Source: Bacteroidota bacterium (GTDB taxonomy: Bacteria > Bacteroidota > Bacteroidia > Chitinophagales > Chitinophagaceae). From it: a stretch of 9,687 nucleotides of DNA. The stretch is taken from the NCBI GenBank assembly GCA_023412975.1, contig JAEZRB010000027.1, positions 1 through 9,687 on the forward strand, in the 5' to 3' direction. Positions 1 through 6,798 of the stretch are shown piece by piece. Position 1 is the stretch's first letter. Each line of letters begins with the position of its first letter. The position numbers were made by a program, and so were the translations under genes. A model generated the notes under the pieces. The model was not told where the DNA came from, searched no databases, and saw nothing but the letters and a program-made list of their open reading frames with translations.

Positions 1-86
1 TCTATTTCGACACGACAATAAGGCCTGAGTATCTCAAGGTTGTCACTTGCCATACATGCCATCGCGGCGAGGAATTTCCTGAATAA
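1..86 (+). CDS. C-terminal end of a c-type cytochrome (partial, cut by the window edge)
   Basis: Reading from base 3, an open frame runs to a TAA at 84-86 and encodes 27 residues ending in KVVTCHTCHRGEEFPE. The segment CHTCH is a CxxCH motif, the covalent haem c attachment site, and the VTCxTCHRG context followed by a short Pro/Glu tail resembles the end of the small cytochromes related to the photosynthetic reaction-centre cytochrome c subunit that occur in many non-photosynthetic Bacteroidetes. Those proteins are exported and carry electrons in the periplasm; this role is inferred from the family. Only the last haem motif is visible, so total length, number of haems and signal peptide cannot be judged. 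The short length hides it from ORF finders, but the frame, stop codon and motif make a chance match unlikely. Confidence 0.7.
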   Translation, partial: YFDTTIRPEYLKVVTCHTCHRGEEFPE

Positions 87-279
87 CATGTCTCACATAA
101 CACTCTCTACCTGAAAACCCTCACCCCTGCCCGCGTATAATTACTCGATCCCTATCACGGTTTTACTGAATTTTAGTATAAACCATTAGTTGGAAGCACT
201 ATGCAGGAAAATACTCCGTTTATTTACAGTGGAGATGCGGTAGTATGGCGTGTACCTTATCCTAACGAAAAACAATCTT

Positions 280-1044
280 ATGTCCGTTTTCAGCCTGATG
301 GGACTTCTTTCAACAATTGCTCTCAGCCTGCCCATCATATTGCTTTTTGCAGCAAGACTCGTACTATACAGGTCGTTCCCGGCCCTGTTCGCCTATTATT
401 TTATTGTATTAAGTTACCTGGTGCTGCTACTAGGTTATGTTGACCTGGGCAGTAATTTTAAATATTATTTTGGTGTATTGTGCAATTTCCTCGATACCCC
501 GCTGATGCTTTTGTTTCTCGCTTATTTCAGCAAAACGGTTTTCTTCAGAAGGAAAATGCTGAGGATCGCGCTAGGTTTTATGGCGTTTGAGCTGATCGTG
601 CTGGCATTATACGGGTTTAATATCAAGGCCACCACCATTTTACTTGCACCCGGCATTTTGCTGGTGCTGATCATTTCCGTATTGTTCTTTACTCACCAGG
701 TGAAAATCGCGGTAATGTACCATCGTGCAATAGGAAAAGCAGTAATGGTATCCTCGGTCCTGGTTTCTTATGTAGGTTTCGCTTTTGTTTACGTGGTCTA
801 TTATATCATAGAACCCGCCTTCAAGAATGATGCGCACCTGGTATATTTCCTGATCATCACTTTTTCATCGCTGATCATGGCCACCGGGATCTTTATAGAA
901 AGAAAAAGGGTAAACCAGCTTTCTGAATTACAAACTACCCGGGAAGAGTTGAAAGCCATTTACGGTGGTCAGCAGAGTTCAAATAAAATAGCCAACCCTC
1001 TCGAGCCGGCTATCATGAAGTTTGATCAGAAAGACTGGAACTAG
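280..1044 (+). CDS. Seven-helix integral membrane protein of unknown function
   Basis: I do not recognise this 254-residue protein. It has seven clear hydrophobic segments at about residues 5-27, 34-53, 61-83, 96-112, 117-137, 153-177 and 186-206. A polar, partly coiled tail of about 48 residues follows, beginning IERKRVNQLSELQTTREEL. A 7TM bundle with a charged, heptad-like tail recalls the membrane sensor part of some Bacteroidetes signalling proteins, but no kinase, LytTR or other output domain follows, so this is only a shape resemblance. The frame stays open back to a GTG at 250, and a third candidate is ATG 298. ATG 280 is preferred because it puts a short polar start before the first helix. 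No Shine-Dalgarno sequence or clear promoter is visible. The stop codon overlaps that of the convergent acyl-CoA dehydrogenase gene. Confidence 0.75.
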   Translation: MSVFSLMGLLSTIALSLPIILLFAARLVLYRSFPALFAYYFIVLSYLVLLLGYVDLGSNFKYYFGVLCNFLDTPLMLLFLAYFSKTVFFRRKMLRIALGFMAFELIVLALYGFNIKATTILLAPGILLVLIISVLFFTHQVKIAVMYHRAIGKAVMVSSVLVSYVGFAFVYVVYYIIEPAFKNDAHLVYFLIITFSSLIMATGIFIERKRVNQLSELQTTREELKAIYGGQQSSNKIANPLEPAIMKFDQKDWN

Positions 1045-2834
1045 AAATTATATTTCCCGTCCGCTATCATTGTATCAGCGATCCTTCTTCTCGCGTCTTT
1101 GGTATTAAACGGTTCAGCTTTTGTAAAGCGTTTCAATCCCATCAGGATCATTCTTTGTTCATCGCCGTCTGCAAATGCATTGATCGCGTCTTTGCCTGAT
1201 TTATTTACTTTGTCGGCTGCATCATACAGGTAAGTTCTCATGATGTCCTGGTAAATCTGAACCGCAGTATCTCCCTGCTGCTCGGTCATTTTCATCACGC
1301 GTAGCAATACACTTTCCGCGTTGAAGATCTCGATGGCCATATCTGCCAGGTTCATCAACACCTCCTGTTCGTGTTCGATCTTCATCATCAGTTTTTGTAC
1401 GGCTGCACCCGCGGTCATCAGGATTGCTTTTTTCAGGTTTGCGACCAGCTTTTTCTCTTTTGCAAAAGGGGCCTCATCTTCTGCACCGAAATCAGGAATG
1501 CTCATCAGTTCTTTTTGCACATTCATGGCAGGTCCCATCAGGTCGAGACGGCCGCCCATGGCACGTTTAAGTGTCATGTCAAGTGTGAGCAGGCGGTTGA
1601 TCTCGTTGGTGCCTTCGTAGATACGGTTGATCCGGCTGTCGCGGTAAGCCCTCGAAATATTGTATTCCGCACTGAAACCATTACCACCATGTATCTGCAC
1701 ACCTTCATCAACCACAAAATCGAGGACCTCGCTACCATATACTTTCAGCATTGCGCATTCAATGGCATATTCTTCCGCAGCACCAAGCAGGGCTTCGTTA
1801 AAAGGTTTCCCCGCTTCCAGCAGTTCTTTTTCCTTTTCATCTACCCAGCTGGCAGTACGATACAGGGCAGACTCGGCGACAAACACTTTGATAGCCATTT
1901 CCGCCAGCTTGTGTTTGATCGCCCCGAAATTGGAGATCGGCTGTTTGAATTGTTCACGTGTTTTTGCATATACGACTGATTCAGTCAGCGCACGGCGAGA
2001 ACCGCCAACTGCTGCTGCGCAAAGTTTTAACCGACCGATATTTAAGATATTGAAGGCGATCCGGTGTCCTTTACCGATCTCACCCAATACATTTTCAACT
2101 GGAATTTTCGCATCCTGGAAATAGAGTTGCACCGTAGATGATCCCTTGATACCCATTTTGTGCTCCTCGGGTCCCTGGGTAAAGCCTTCCATACCTCTTT
2201 CTACAATAAACCCGGTGAATTTATCTCCATCCACTTTAGCGAATACTGTATACACCTGCGCGAAACCACCATTGGTGATCCAGCATTTCTGGCCATTCAG
2301 GATATAATGTTTCCCATCATCGCTTAGTTTAGCCGTAGTTTTTGCACCCAGCGCATCACTACCACTATTAGGTTCTGTGAGACCATATGCTCCTGCCCAC
2401 TCGCCGGTGATCAGTTTGGGAATATATTTTTGTTTTTGTTCGGGTGTACCGAAGTATAAAATGGGCAGGGTACCGATGCCGGTATGTGCCGCAATAGCTA
2501 CAGAAAATGAATGGCCGGCACCCAGGTATTCGTTGACAATGGTAGAAGTGATAAAATCTTTACCCAGGCCACCATATTCTTCGGGAAAGGCAACAGATAG
2601 CAGGCCCTGTTCTCCCGCTTTAGTGACAAGGGATTTCATCAGTCCGGTCTCCAGGTTATCGATGCGGTCCAGGATAGGATACACTTCGGCATCCAGAAAC
2701 TGATCACACATATCACGTATCATTTTCTGTTCCTCAGCAAAATCGCCGGGCGTGAAAGTTTCAGAAGGGGCAGATTCCCTGATCAGCCATTCGCCTCCCT
2801 TCAGCACGTTCTTTGTTTCAGTGGCAGCACTCAT
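1041..2834 (-). CDS. Acyl-CoA dehydrogenase, long form with C-terminal extension
   Basis: This 597-residue flavoprotein catalyses the first step of fatty-acid beta-oxidation, FAD-dependent alpha,beta-dehydrogenation of acyl-CoA to trans-2-enoyl-CoA, passing electrons to an electron-transfer flavoprotein. Domains run in the usual order: N-terminal helical (about 30-145), middle beta (about 148-245) and C-terminal helical (about 255-415). The first family signature GLTEPNSGSDALG lies at 151-163 and the second, QIHGGNGF onward, at 380-399. Glu407 in RIYEGTNEI is the expected catalytic base. Residues 420-597 form an extra helical domain as in the VLCAD/ACAD9-like class, which explains the length over the usual ~380 residues and suggests long-chain substrates, though chain length cannot be read from sequence. 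ATG at 2832-2834 begins MSAATETKNV. A marR gene lies 51 bp upstream on the same strand, so the two are probably co-transcribed. Confidence 0.93.
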   Translation of the reverse strand: MSAATETKNVLKGGEWLIRESAPSETFTPGDFAEEQKMIRDMCDQFLDAEVYPILDRIDNLETGLMKSLVTKAGEQGLLSVAFPEEYGGLGKDFITSTIVNEYLGAGHSFSVAIAAHTGIGTLPILYFGTPEQKQKYIPKLITGEWAGAYGLTEPNSGSDALGAKTTAKLSDDGKHYILNGQKCWITNGGFAQVYTVFAKVDGDKFTGFIVERGMEGFTQGPEEHKMGIKGSSTVQLYFQDAKIPVENVLGEIGKGHRIAFNILNIGRLKLCAAAVGGSRRALTESVVYAKTREQFKQPISNFGAIKHKLAEMAIKVFVAESALYRTASWVDEKEKELLEAGKPFNEALLGAAEEYAIECAMLKVYGSEVLDFVVDEGVQIHGGNGFSAEYNISRAYRDSRINRIYEGTNEINRLLTLDMTLKRAMGGRLDLMGPAMNVQKELMSIPDFGAEDEAPFAKEKKLVANLKKAILMTAGAAVQKLMMKIEHEQEVLMNLADMAIEIFNAESVLLRVMKMTEQQGDTAVQIYQDIMRTYLYDAADKVNKSGKDAINAFADGDEQRMILMGLKRFTKAEPFNTKDARRRIADTMIADGKYNF

Positions 2835-2885
2835 GGTTTTAAAAGTTTAAGATTGTTGAATATGGTTGAATGTGGTTTAAAGTTG

Positions 2886-3326
2886 TTATTTCAAATTATC
2901 ATACACGATCTGCAGCACTTCCTTACACACTTCAATTTTTTCGGGTGACACGGTTTGCAGCGCTTCGCTGAGGATCTCATCAGCGATCTGCATTGTTTCT
3001 TCTTCCAGCTTCTGCGCATTTTTGGTAAGGTAGATCAGGTTGATCCGCCGATCGCTGTCCGATGGCACTCGTTTTACCAGGTTCAATTTTTCCAGGTTAT
3101 CAACCAGCCTGGTGATGCTGGGTTTATCGCGGAAAGTGGCATTACAAAGCTGTTGCTGACTCAGGCCATCTTCCTTCCATAAATGGTACAACACACTCCA
3201 CTGCTCGATGGTAATGTTCAAACCTGCATTATTGAACTTCTTCTGCAGGCGACGGGCTATCGCCGTGGATGCCTTCCCGGTAACAAAGCTGTAAAGCTCC
3301 CCCTTCTTAAAATGGTTGTTTGGCAT
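2886..3326 (-). CDS. MarR-family winged-helix transcriptional regulator
   Basis: The 146-residue product has the MarR fold: an N-terminal dimerisation helix, then a winged helix-turn-helix with TIEQWSVLYHLW (about 39-50), the recognition-helix region RDKPSITRLVDNLEKLNLVKR (about 66-86) and the wing SDSDRRINLIYLT with the family's conserved Asp-Arg-Arg near 92-94. Long C-terminal helices complete the dimer interface. The frame stays open upstream to a TTG at 3375-3377, but those bases are part of the -33 box of the gene's own promoter, so ATG at 3324-3326 (MPNNHFKKGE) is the start. The acyl-CoA dehydrogenase gene follows 51 bp downstream on the same strand. Control of that operon in response to an acyl-CoA or fatty-acid ligand is a reasonable inference, but the ligand is not shown by the sequence. 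Confidence 0.9.
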   Translation of the reverse strand: MPNNHFKKGELYSFVTGKASTAIARRLQKKFNNAGLNITIEQWSVLYHLWKEDGLSQQQLCNATFRDKPSITRLVDNLEKLNLVKRVPSDSDRRINLIYLTKNAQKLEEETMQIADEILSEALQTVSPEKIEVCKEVLQIVYDNLK

Positions 3327-3346
3327 ATAGTTGTTTGTGCAACTAT
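3327..3346. promoter_or_regulatory. Probable MarR operator (inverted repeat at the marR start)
   Basis: ATAGTTG-N6-CAACTAT is a perfect inverted repeat with 7-bp arms, directly abutting the marR start codon (3324-3326). It covers the transcription start expected from the adjacent -7 box. Symmetric sites of this size over the promoter are typical of MarR autorepression. It also lies upstream of the divergent hydrolase gene, which it could control as well. Confidence 0.65.
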
Positions 3347-3347
3347 C

Positions 3348-3378
3348 CAAAAATAGTATTATTTTCGAAGAGTCCAAA
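3348..3378 (-). promoter_or_regulatory. Promoter of the marR-acyl-CoA dehydrogenase operon
   Basis: On the minus strand TTTG (3375-3378) is followed after exactly 19 bases by TATTTTTG (3348-3355). This matches the Bacteroidetes housekeeping promoter form with a -33 TTG and a -7 TAnnTTTG. Transcription should start near 3341-3343, leaving a leader of roughly 15 nt before the marR ATG and placing the start point inside the 3327-3346 inverted repeat. Confidence 0.65.
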
Positions 3379-3411
3379 CTATATTTTCATAAAAAATTTC
3401 TCAGCGAAACG

Positions 3412-4233
3412 GTGCAAAAGCGGACCCTGTCATATCGAAATTCGACGGTTAATTACTACCGTTTTGGCCGCGGTCCCTCGATGGTTTTATGCTTTCACGG
3501 CTATGGGGAAGAGGCGACGCAGTTTTCATTTTTAGACAAATATGTAGGGGATCGCTATAGCTTTTATGCCATCGACCTGCCCTTTCATGGTGCCACAAAC
3601 TGGCAGGAGGGATTGAATTTTACCAATGAGGATTTAAAGAATATAGTAGAACAGTTATTACTTGAAAACAACCCGGGCTCTCAAGACCAGAGATATGCGC
3701 TGATGGGTTTTAGCCTGGGGGGCCGGGTGGCTTTGAGTTTATACCAGGCTGAACCGGCGCGTGTGGAGAAGTTGATATTGTTGGCTCCAGACGGTTTGAA
3801 AGTTAATTTTTGGTATTGGATCGCCACACAAAGCTGGTTGGGTAATCGCTTATTTGCCCTGAGCATGAAGAGGCCCGGTTGGTTTTTTGCCCTGCTGAAG
3901 TTTTTGAACAGGCTTGGTTTTGTCAATTCAAGTGTTTACAAGTTTGTCAATTATTATATCGGCAACCCGGAAGTCCGTGATCTATTGTATAAGCGTTGGA
4001 CCGGTCTGCGCCGTTTAAAACCCGATTTGTCGCGTATCCGGGCCTCTATCCGGCAGTTCAGCACGCCAACCCGGCTGATATATGGAAAATATGATCGAAT
4101 CATTTTACCTGTACGGGGTGAAAAATTTCAAAAAGGAATAGAGGAACATTGTACCATAAGCGTCATCAACGCGGGTCACCAGGTGCTTCATGAAAATCAT
4201 GTGGAGCGTATCGTGCAGGCTTTGCAGGATTAG
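3412..4233 (+). CDS. Alpha/beta-fold hydrolase
   Basis: A serine hydrolase of the alpha/beta fold, 273 residues from the chosen start. The oxyanion-hole motif FHGYGEE begins near residue 28. The nucleophile elbow GFSLGG gives Ser101, Asp228 lies in YGKYDRIILP, and His256 lies in NAGHQVLHEN, so the triad is complete and correctly ordered. A helical cap occupies about residues 130-215. There is no signal peptide, so the enzyme should be cytoplasmic; the substrate cannot be told. No ATG lies before the first beta strand: the only in-frame ATG near it (3481) falls inside the core and would delete needed structure. GTG 3412 (VQKRTLSYRNS) gives the usual family N-terminus. An upstream TTG at 3331 would overlap the marR operator and is less likely. 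The gene is divergent from marR and lies 53 bp before the glycosyltransferase gene. Confidence 0.85.
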   Translation: MQKRTLSYRNSTVNYYRFGRGPSMVLCFHGYGEEATQFSFLDKYVGDRYSFYAIDLPFHGATNWQEGLNFTNEDLKNIVEQLLLENNPGSQDQRYALMGFSLGGRVALSLYQAEPARVEKLILLAPDGLKVNFWYWIATQSWLGNRLFALSMKRPGWFFALLKFLNRLGFVNSSVYKFVNYYIGNPEVRDLLYKRWTGLRRLKPDLSRIRASIRQFSTPTRLIYGKYDRIILPVRGEKFQKGIEEHCTISVINAGHQVLHENHVERIVQALQD

Positions 4234-4286
4234 CCGTCATATTATTAGCGGGTTCATGTTAGCTGATCCAACGGGCAGATCACATA

Positions 4287-5426
4287 ATGCTTAGATTTGT
4301 CGCTGCACACATGGCATTCCTATTTATCATTCTGACACTTTTTGTTTTTTATAACCTTCTGATTCTATACTACTGGCAGGGGTGGAAGCAGATTCCGCTG
4401 TTTAACGCTAGTGGATTGGCGGTTTTTGAAAATCTCACCATCATAATTCCCGCCCGCGATGAAGAAAATAATATCGGCGCTATATTAACAGCGTTGCAGG
4501 CTCAAACTTATCCCCAGGAAAAGATTGAGATCATTGTTGTGGACGATCATTCTACAGATAAGACGGCAGAAATAGTCCGGCAGTTCGAGCGGGTAAAGCT
4601 GATCAGCTTGAAAAAAGATACTATCAACTCTTATAAGAAGAAAGCGATAGAATCGGGCATTTCTGCTGCATCAACAGAACTGATCATCACAACCGATGCT
4701 GATTGTATACCTCGTCCCGACTGGTTAAAAACCATCGTAGCATTCAAACAATCGACCGGCGCGGGTTTTATCGTCGCCCCGGTTGTTTTTGAATCATCCC
4801 CCAGCCTTGTAAATATTTTTCAATCCCTTGATTTCATGACCCTGCAGGGCATCACTGGCGCATCGGTTTATAAAAAGCTTCATGCGATGTGCAACGGCGC
4901 TAACCTGGCGTATGAAAAAAAATTATTCGATGAGGTAGGTGGCTTTGCAGGTATAGATCATATCGCATCCGGCGATGATATGCTGCTCATGCACAAAATC
5001 GCAAAAAAATTTCCTGATAAGATCCACTATTTAAAATCTGTAGATGCTACTGTCAGCACAAAGCCGATGCCCGATTGGCACACATTCTTTAATCAGCGAA
5101 TACGATGGGCCAGCAAGGCCACCCACTATAATGATAAAAGAATCTTTTGGGTATTGCTACTGGTTTATTTTTTCAACCTTTCATTCCTGGCTTTGATCAT
5201 CGCAGGATTTGTTGATCCCTTTTACTGGTTGTTATTCGCTGGACTCTGGTTAGCGAAAACAATTGTTGAATGGCCTTTTATGTATGCTGTCGCTGGTTTT
5301 TTTAACAGGAAGTCTTTAATGAAATACTTCTTTTTTGTCCAACCTATACATATTTTTTATACTATCATTTCAGGATTGCTGGGACAGATGGGAACTTATG
5401 AGTGGAAGGGGAGGAGGGTGAGGTGA
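4287..5426 (+). CDS. Membrane-bound family 2 glycosyltransferase
   Basis: The 379-residue protein has one N-terminal helix (about 9-29), a cytoplasmic GT-A catalytic domain (about 48-280) and about three C-terminal helices (near 287-309, 312-334 and 345-366). GT2 motifs are intact: TIIIPARDEENNIG opens the nucleotide-binding fold (51-64), VVDDHSTD carries the Asp pair 86-87, TTDADC supplies the metal-binding DxD (137-139), GDDML the acceptor-site acidic residues (229-233) and QRIRW the QxxRW-like motif (270-274). This layout fits a processive or lipid-linked sugar transferase making a cell-envelope polysaccharide or glycolipid; donor and acceptor are unknown. ATG 4287 is used; ATG 4311 (residue 9) is possible and would start just at the helix. 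The gene probably shares a transcript with the hydrolase upstream. Confidence 0.88.
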   Translation: MLRFVAAHMAFLFIILTLFVFYNLLILYYWQGWKQIPLFNASGLAVFENLTIIIPARDEENNIGAILTALQAQTYPQEKIEIIVVDDHSTDKTAEIVRQFERVKLISLKKDTINSYKKKAIESGISAASTELIITTDADCIPRPDWLKTIVAFKQSTGAGFIVAPVVFESSPSLVNIFQSLDFMTLQGITGASVYKKLHAMCNGANLAYEKKLFDEVGGFAGIDHIASGDDMLLMHKIAKKFPDKIHYLKSVDATVSTKPMPDWHTFFNQRIRWASKATHYNDKRIFWVLLLVYFFNLSFLALIIAGFVDPFYWLLFAGLWLAKTIVEWPFMYAVAGFFNRKSLMKYFFFVQPIHIFYTIISGLLGQMGTYEWKGRRVR

Positions 5427-5430
5427 GGAA

Positions 5431-5472
5431 GATGCTAGATGCTGGATACTGGATACTGGATGCTGGATGCTG
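5431..5472. repeat. Six-unit heptamer tandem array (GATGCTG family)
   Basis: Six consecutive 7-bp units read GATGCTA, GATGCTG, GATACTG, GATACTG, GATGCTG, GATGCTG with no interruption, starting four bases after the glycosyltransferase stop codon. Only two positions vary. No coding role is apparent. It belongs with other 7-bp-period arrays in this window. Confidence 0.9.
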
Positions 5473-5478
5473 GAACCG

Positions 5479-5504
5479 CCCGCCGAAGCAATAGCGTAGG
5501 TGGG
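5479..5504. repeat. REP-like hairpin or weak terminator
   Basis: CCCGCC (5479-5484) pairs with GGTGGG (5499-5504) with one G-T wobble, and an inner GC/GC pair closes the loop AATA. The GCCGAAGC...GCGTAGG wording resembles palindromic repetitive elements dispersed in bacterial intergenic regions. No T-tract follows directly, so it is not a classical intrinsic terminator. It separates the glycosyltransferase from the permease promoter. Confidence 0.45.
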
Positions 5505-5508
5505 ATGA

Positions 5509-5537
5509 TTGTTGAAGACGATTTATTTTTATCTTTC
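5509..5537 (+). promoter_or_regulatory. Possible promoter of the ABC permease gene
   Basis: TTG (5509-5511) is followed after 18 bases by TATCTTTC (5530-5537), seven of eight matches to TAnnTTTG. Transcription would begin only a few bases before the ATG at 5546, implying a very short leader. The match is good but not perfect. Confidence 0.4.
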
Positions 5538-5545
5538 TTTTTTTA

Positions 5546-6634
5546 ATGAGTAACCCATCCATATCATTTCAACAGGCGGCGTGGAAACGACTTCGCAAGA
5601 ACAAAGGAGCTGTGTTCGGACTGATCATCATCTGCCTTTCGATTATTGTAGCTGTATTTGCTTATTTCATCGCGCCGGATCCTTCACCCTATGCCAATCG
5701 CATCATACTTGAGGTGGGTGGTAACAAACCTGGCTATACCCAAAGTTTTTTAAAAGTCAAAAGGGATCAGTTTTCTGGAGAGACTGGTTTTTTTTCCCGG
5801 CTGGTATCGGGAAAAGAGGATAGTTATTATCATGTTCCTATCGCTGGTAGTGAAGAGCAGGGAGACAGCATCATTGTACAGAAATATATCGACGAAGGTC
5901 TGAGCGAACGCCAGTCATATGCCAGGACTCAGTTGGCTGATGATCCGATTGAAACTGTAAAGTTTTATTTAGGCACAGATAAATTCGGCCGTGATATTTT
6001 AAGTCGACTGATCGTTGGCACGCGTGTGAGCCTGAGTGTAGGACTGATCACCATCATCATTTCTCTTTCTATCGGGCTGATCCTTGGTTCGCTTGCGGGT
6101 TATTATCGCGGTCGCACCGACAACTTTGTAATGTGGTTTATCAATGTGATCTGGAGCATTCCCACGCTTTTACTTGTATTCGCAATAACGCTCGCCCTGG
6201 GAAAAGGTTTCTGGCAGGTGTTTGTGGCAGTTGGCCTTACGATGTGGGTGAGTGTGGCGCGCCTGGTAAGAGGCCAGGTGTTGGCGGCCAGGGAACTTGA
6301 GTATGTGGAAGCAACAAGAGCCCTGGGCTATTCGCATTTTCGAACAATCGTCAGGCATATATGGCCCAATATCATGGGACCGGTGATGGTGATCGCCGCT
6401 TCTAATTTCGCTTCCGCCATCGTGATCGAAGCAGGCCTTAGTTTTCTTGGAGTTGGTGTACAACCACCACAACCGAGCTGGGGGCTGATGATCAAAGAGA
6501 ATTACAATTTCATCATCACGCAAAATCCCATGCTGGCACTGGCGCCGGGTTTTGCGATCATGTTGCTGGTACTTGCCTTTAATTTATTGGGGAATGGTTT
6601 GAGGGATGCGTTGAATGTAAGGGGGAGAATATAG
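5546..6634 (+). CDS. OppC/DppC-type ABC transporter permease
   Basis: The 362-residue protein is an inner-membrane subunit of a peptide/nickel-type ABC importer or related exporter. Residues 10-45 form the OppC N-terminal segment with the first helix (about 22-44). The classical LGTDKFGRDILSRLIVGTR block at 142-160 leads into the BPD transporter core with about five helices. The EAA loop that docks on the ATPase is YVEATRALGYSHFRTIVRH (253-271) followed by WPN, with its conserved Glu-Ala and Gly. The protein is about 60 residues longer than enterobacterial DppC because residues 51-140, on the periplasmic side after helix 1, are expanded and mostly hydrophilic. No DppB partner, ATPase or binding protein is encoded here, so it is an orphan in this window; such genes are often unlinked in Bacteroidetes. 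ATG 5546 starts MSNPSISF. Confidence 0.92.
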   Translation: MSNPSISFQQAAWKRLRKNKGAVFGLIIICLSIIVAVFAYFIAPDPSPYANRIILEVGGNKPGYTQSFLKVKRDQFSGETGFFSRLVSGKEDSYYHVPIAGSEEQGDSIIVQKYIDEGLSERQSYARTQLADDPIETVKFYLGTDKFGRDILSRLIVGTRVSLSVGLITIIISLSIGLILGSLAGYYRGRTDNFVMWFINVIWSIPTLLLVFAITLALGKGFWQVFVAVGLTMWVSVARLVRGQVLAARELEYVEATRALGYSHFRTIVRHIWPNIMGPVMVIAASNFASAIVIEAGLSFLGVGVQPPQPSWGLMIKENYNFIITQNPMLALAPGFAIMLLVLAFNLLGNGLRDALNVRGRI

Positions 6635-6637
6635 GAA

Positions 6638-6774
6638 AGCTGTGAGCTGTTAGCTTCGAGCTTCGAGCGTGTTTGGTTTTCAATTGTAATACTTCTTATT
6701 ATTCAGTTTTTATAAGCCTACGTAGGCTCATTGTATCATAGATGCTCGCAGCTCATAGCTCATGGCTCGCAGCT
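6638..6774. repeat. Imperfect inverted repeat made of heptamer arrays between convergent genes
   Basis: The left arm (6638-6668) and the reverse complement of the right arm (6744-6774) match at 24 of 31 positions by hand count, with 75 bp between. Each arm is itself a 7-bp tandem array. The left reads AGCTGTG, AGCTGTT, AGCTTCG, AGCTTCG and then AGCGTGT to 6672. The right reads GCTCGCA, GCTCATA, GCTCATG, GCTCGCA, GCTCTTC (6744-6778). Transcripts entering from either convergent gene could fold into this hairpin, so it may help end transcription, though the loop is long and there is no T-tract. Confidence 0.7.
6715..6728. repeat. Perfect 14-bp palindrome
   Basis: AGCCTACGTAGGCT equals its own reverse complement and lies in the AT-rich loop of the larger inverted repeat between the permease and Lrp genes. 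The T-run lies on its 5' side on the + strand and no T-run follows on either strand, so it is not an intrinsic terminator. A dimeric protein-binding site is possible. Confidence 0.6.
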
Positions 6775-6798
6775 CTTCTCTCCCCGCTCGCAACTTGC

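Noticed and set aside
201..443. 80-residue + strand frame overlapping the 7TM gene
   Set aside because: It overlaps the membrane gene in another frame, has no recognisable motif, and its second half reads like an out-of-frame hydrophobic gene.
1371..1979. 202-residue + strand frame opposite the acyl-CoA dehydrogenase
   Set aside because: It is an antisense shadow of a well-supported enzyme gene and has no motif of its own.
5431..5472. CRISPR array
   Set aside because: The units are 7 bp, contiguous and without spacers; no cas genes are present.
6715..6728. Palindrome as an intrinsic terminator
   Set aside because: No T-run follows the stem on either strand; the adjacent T-run lies on its 5' side on the + strand.
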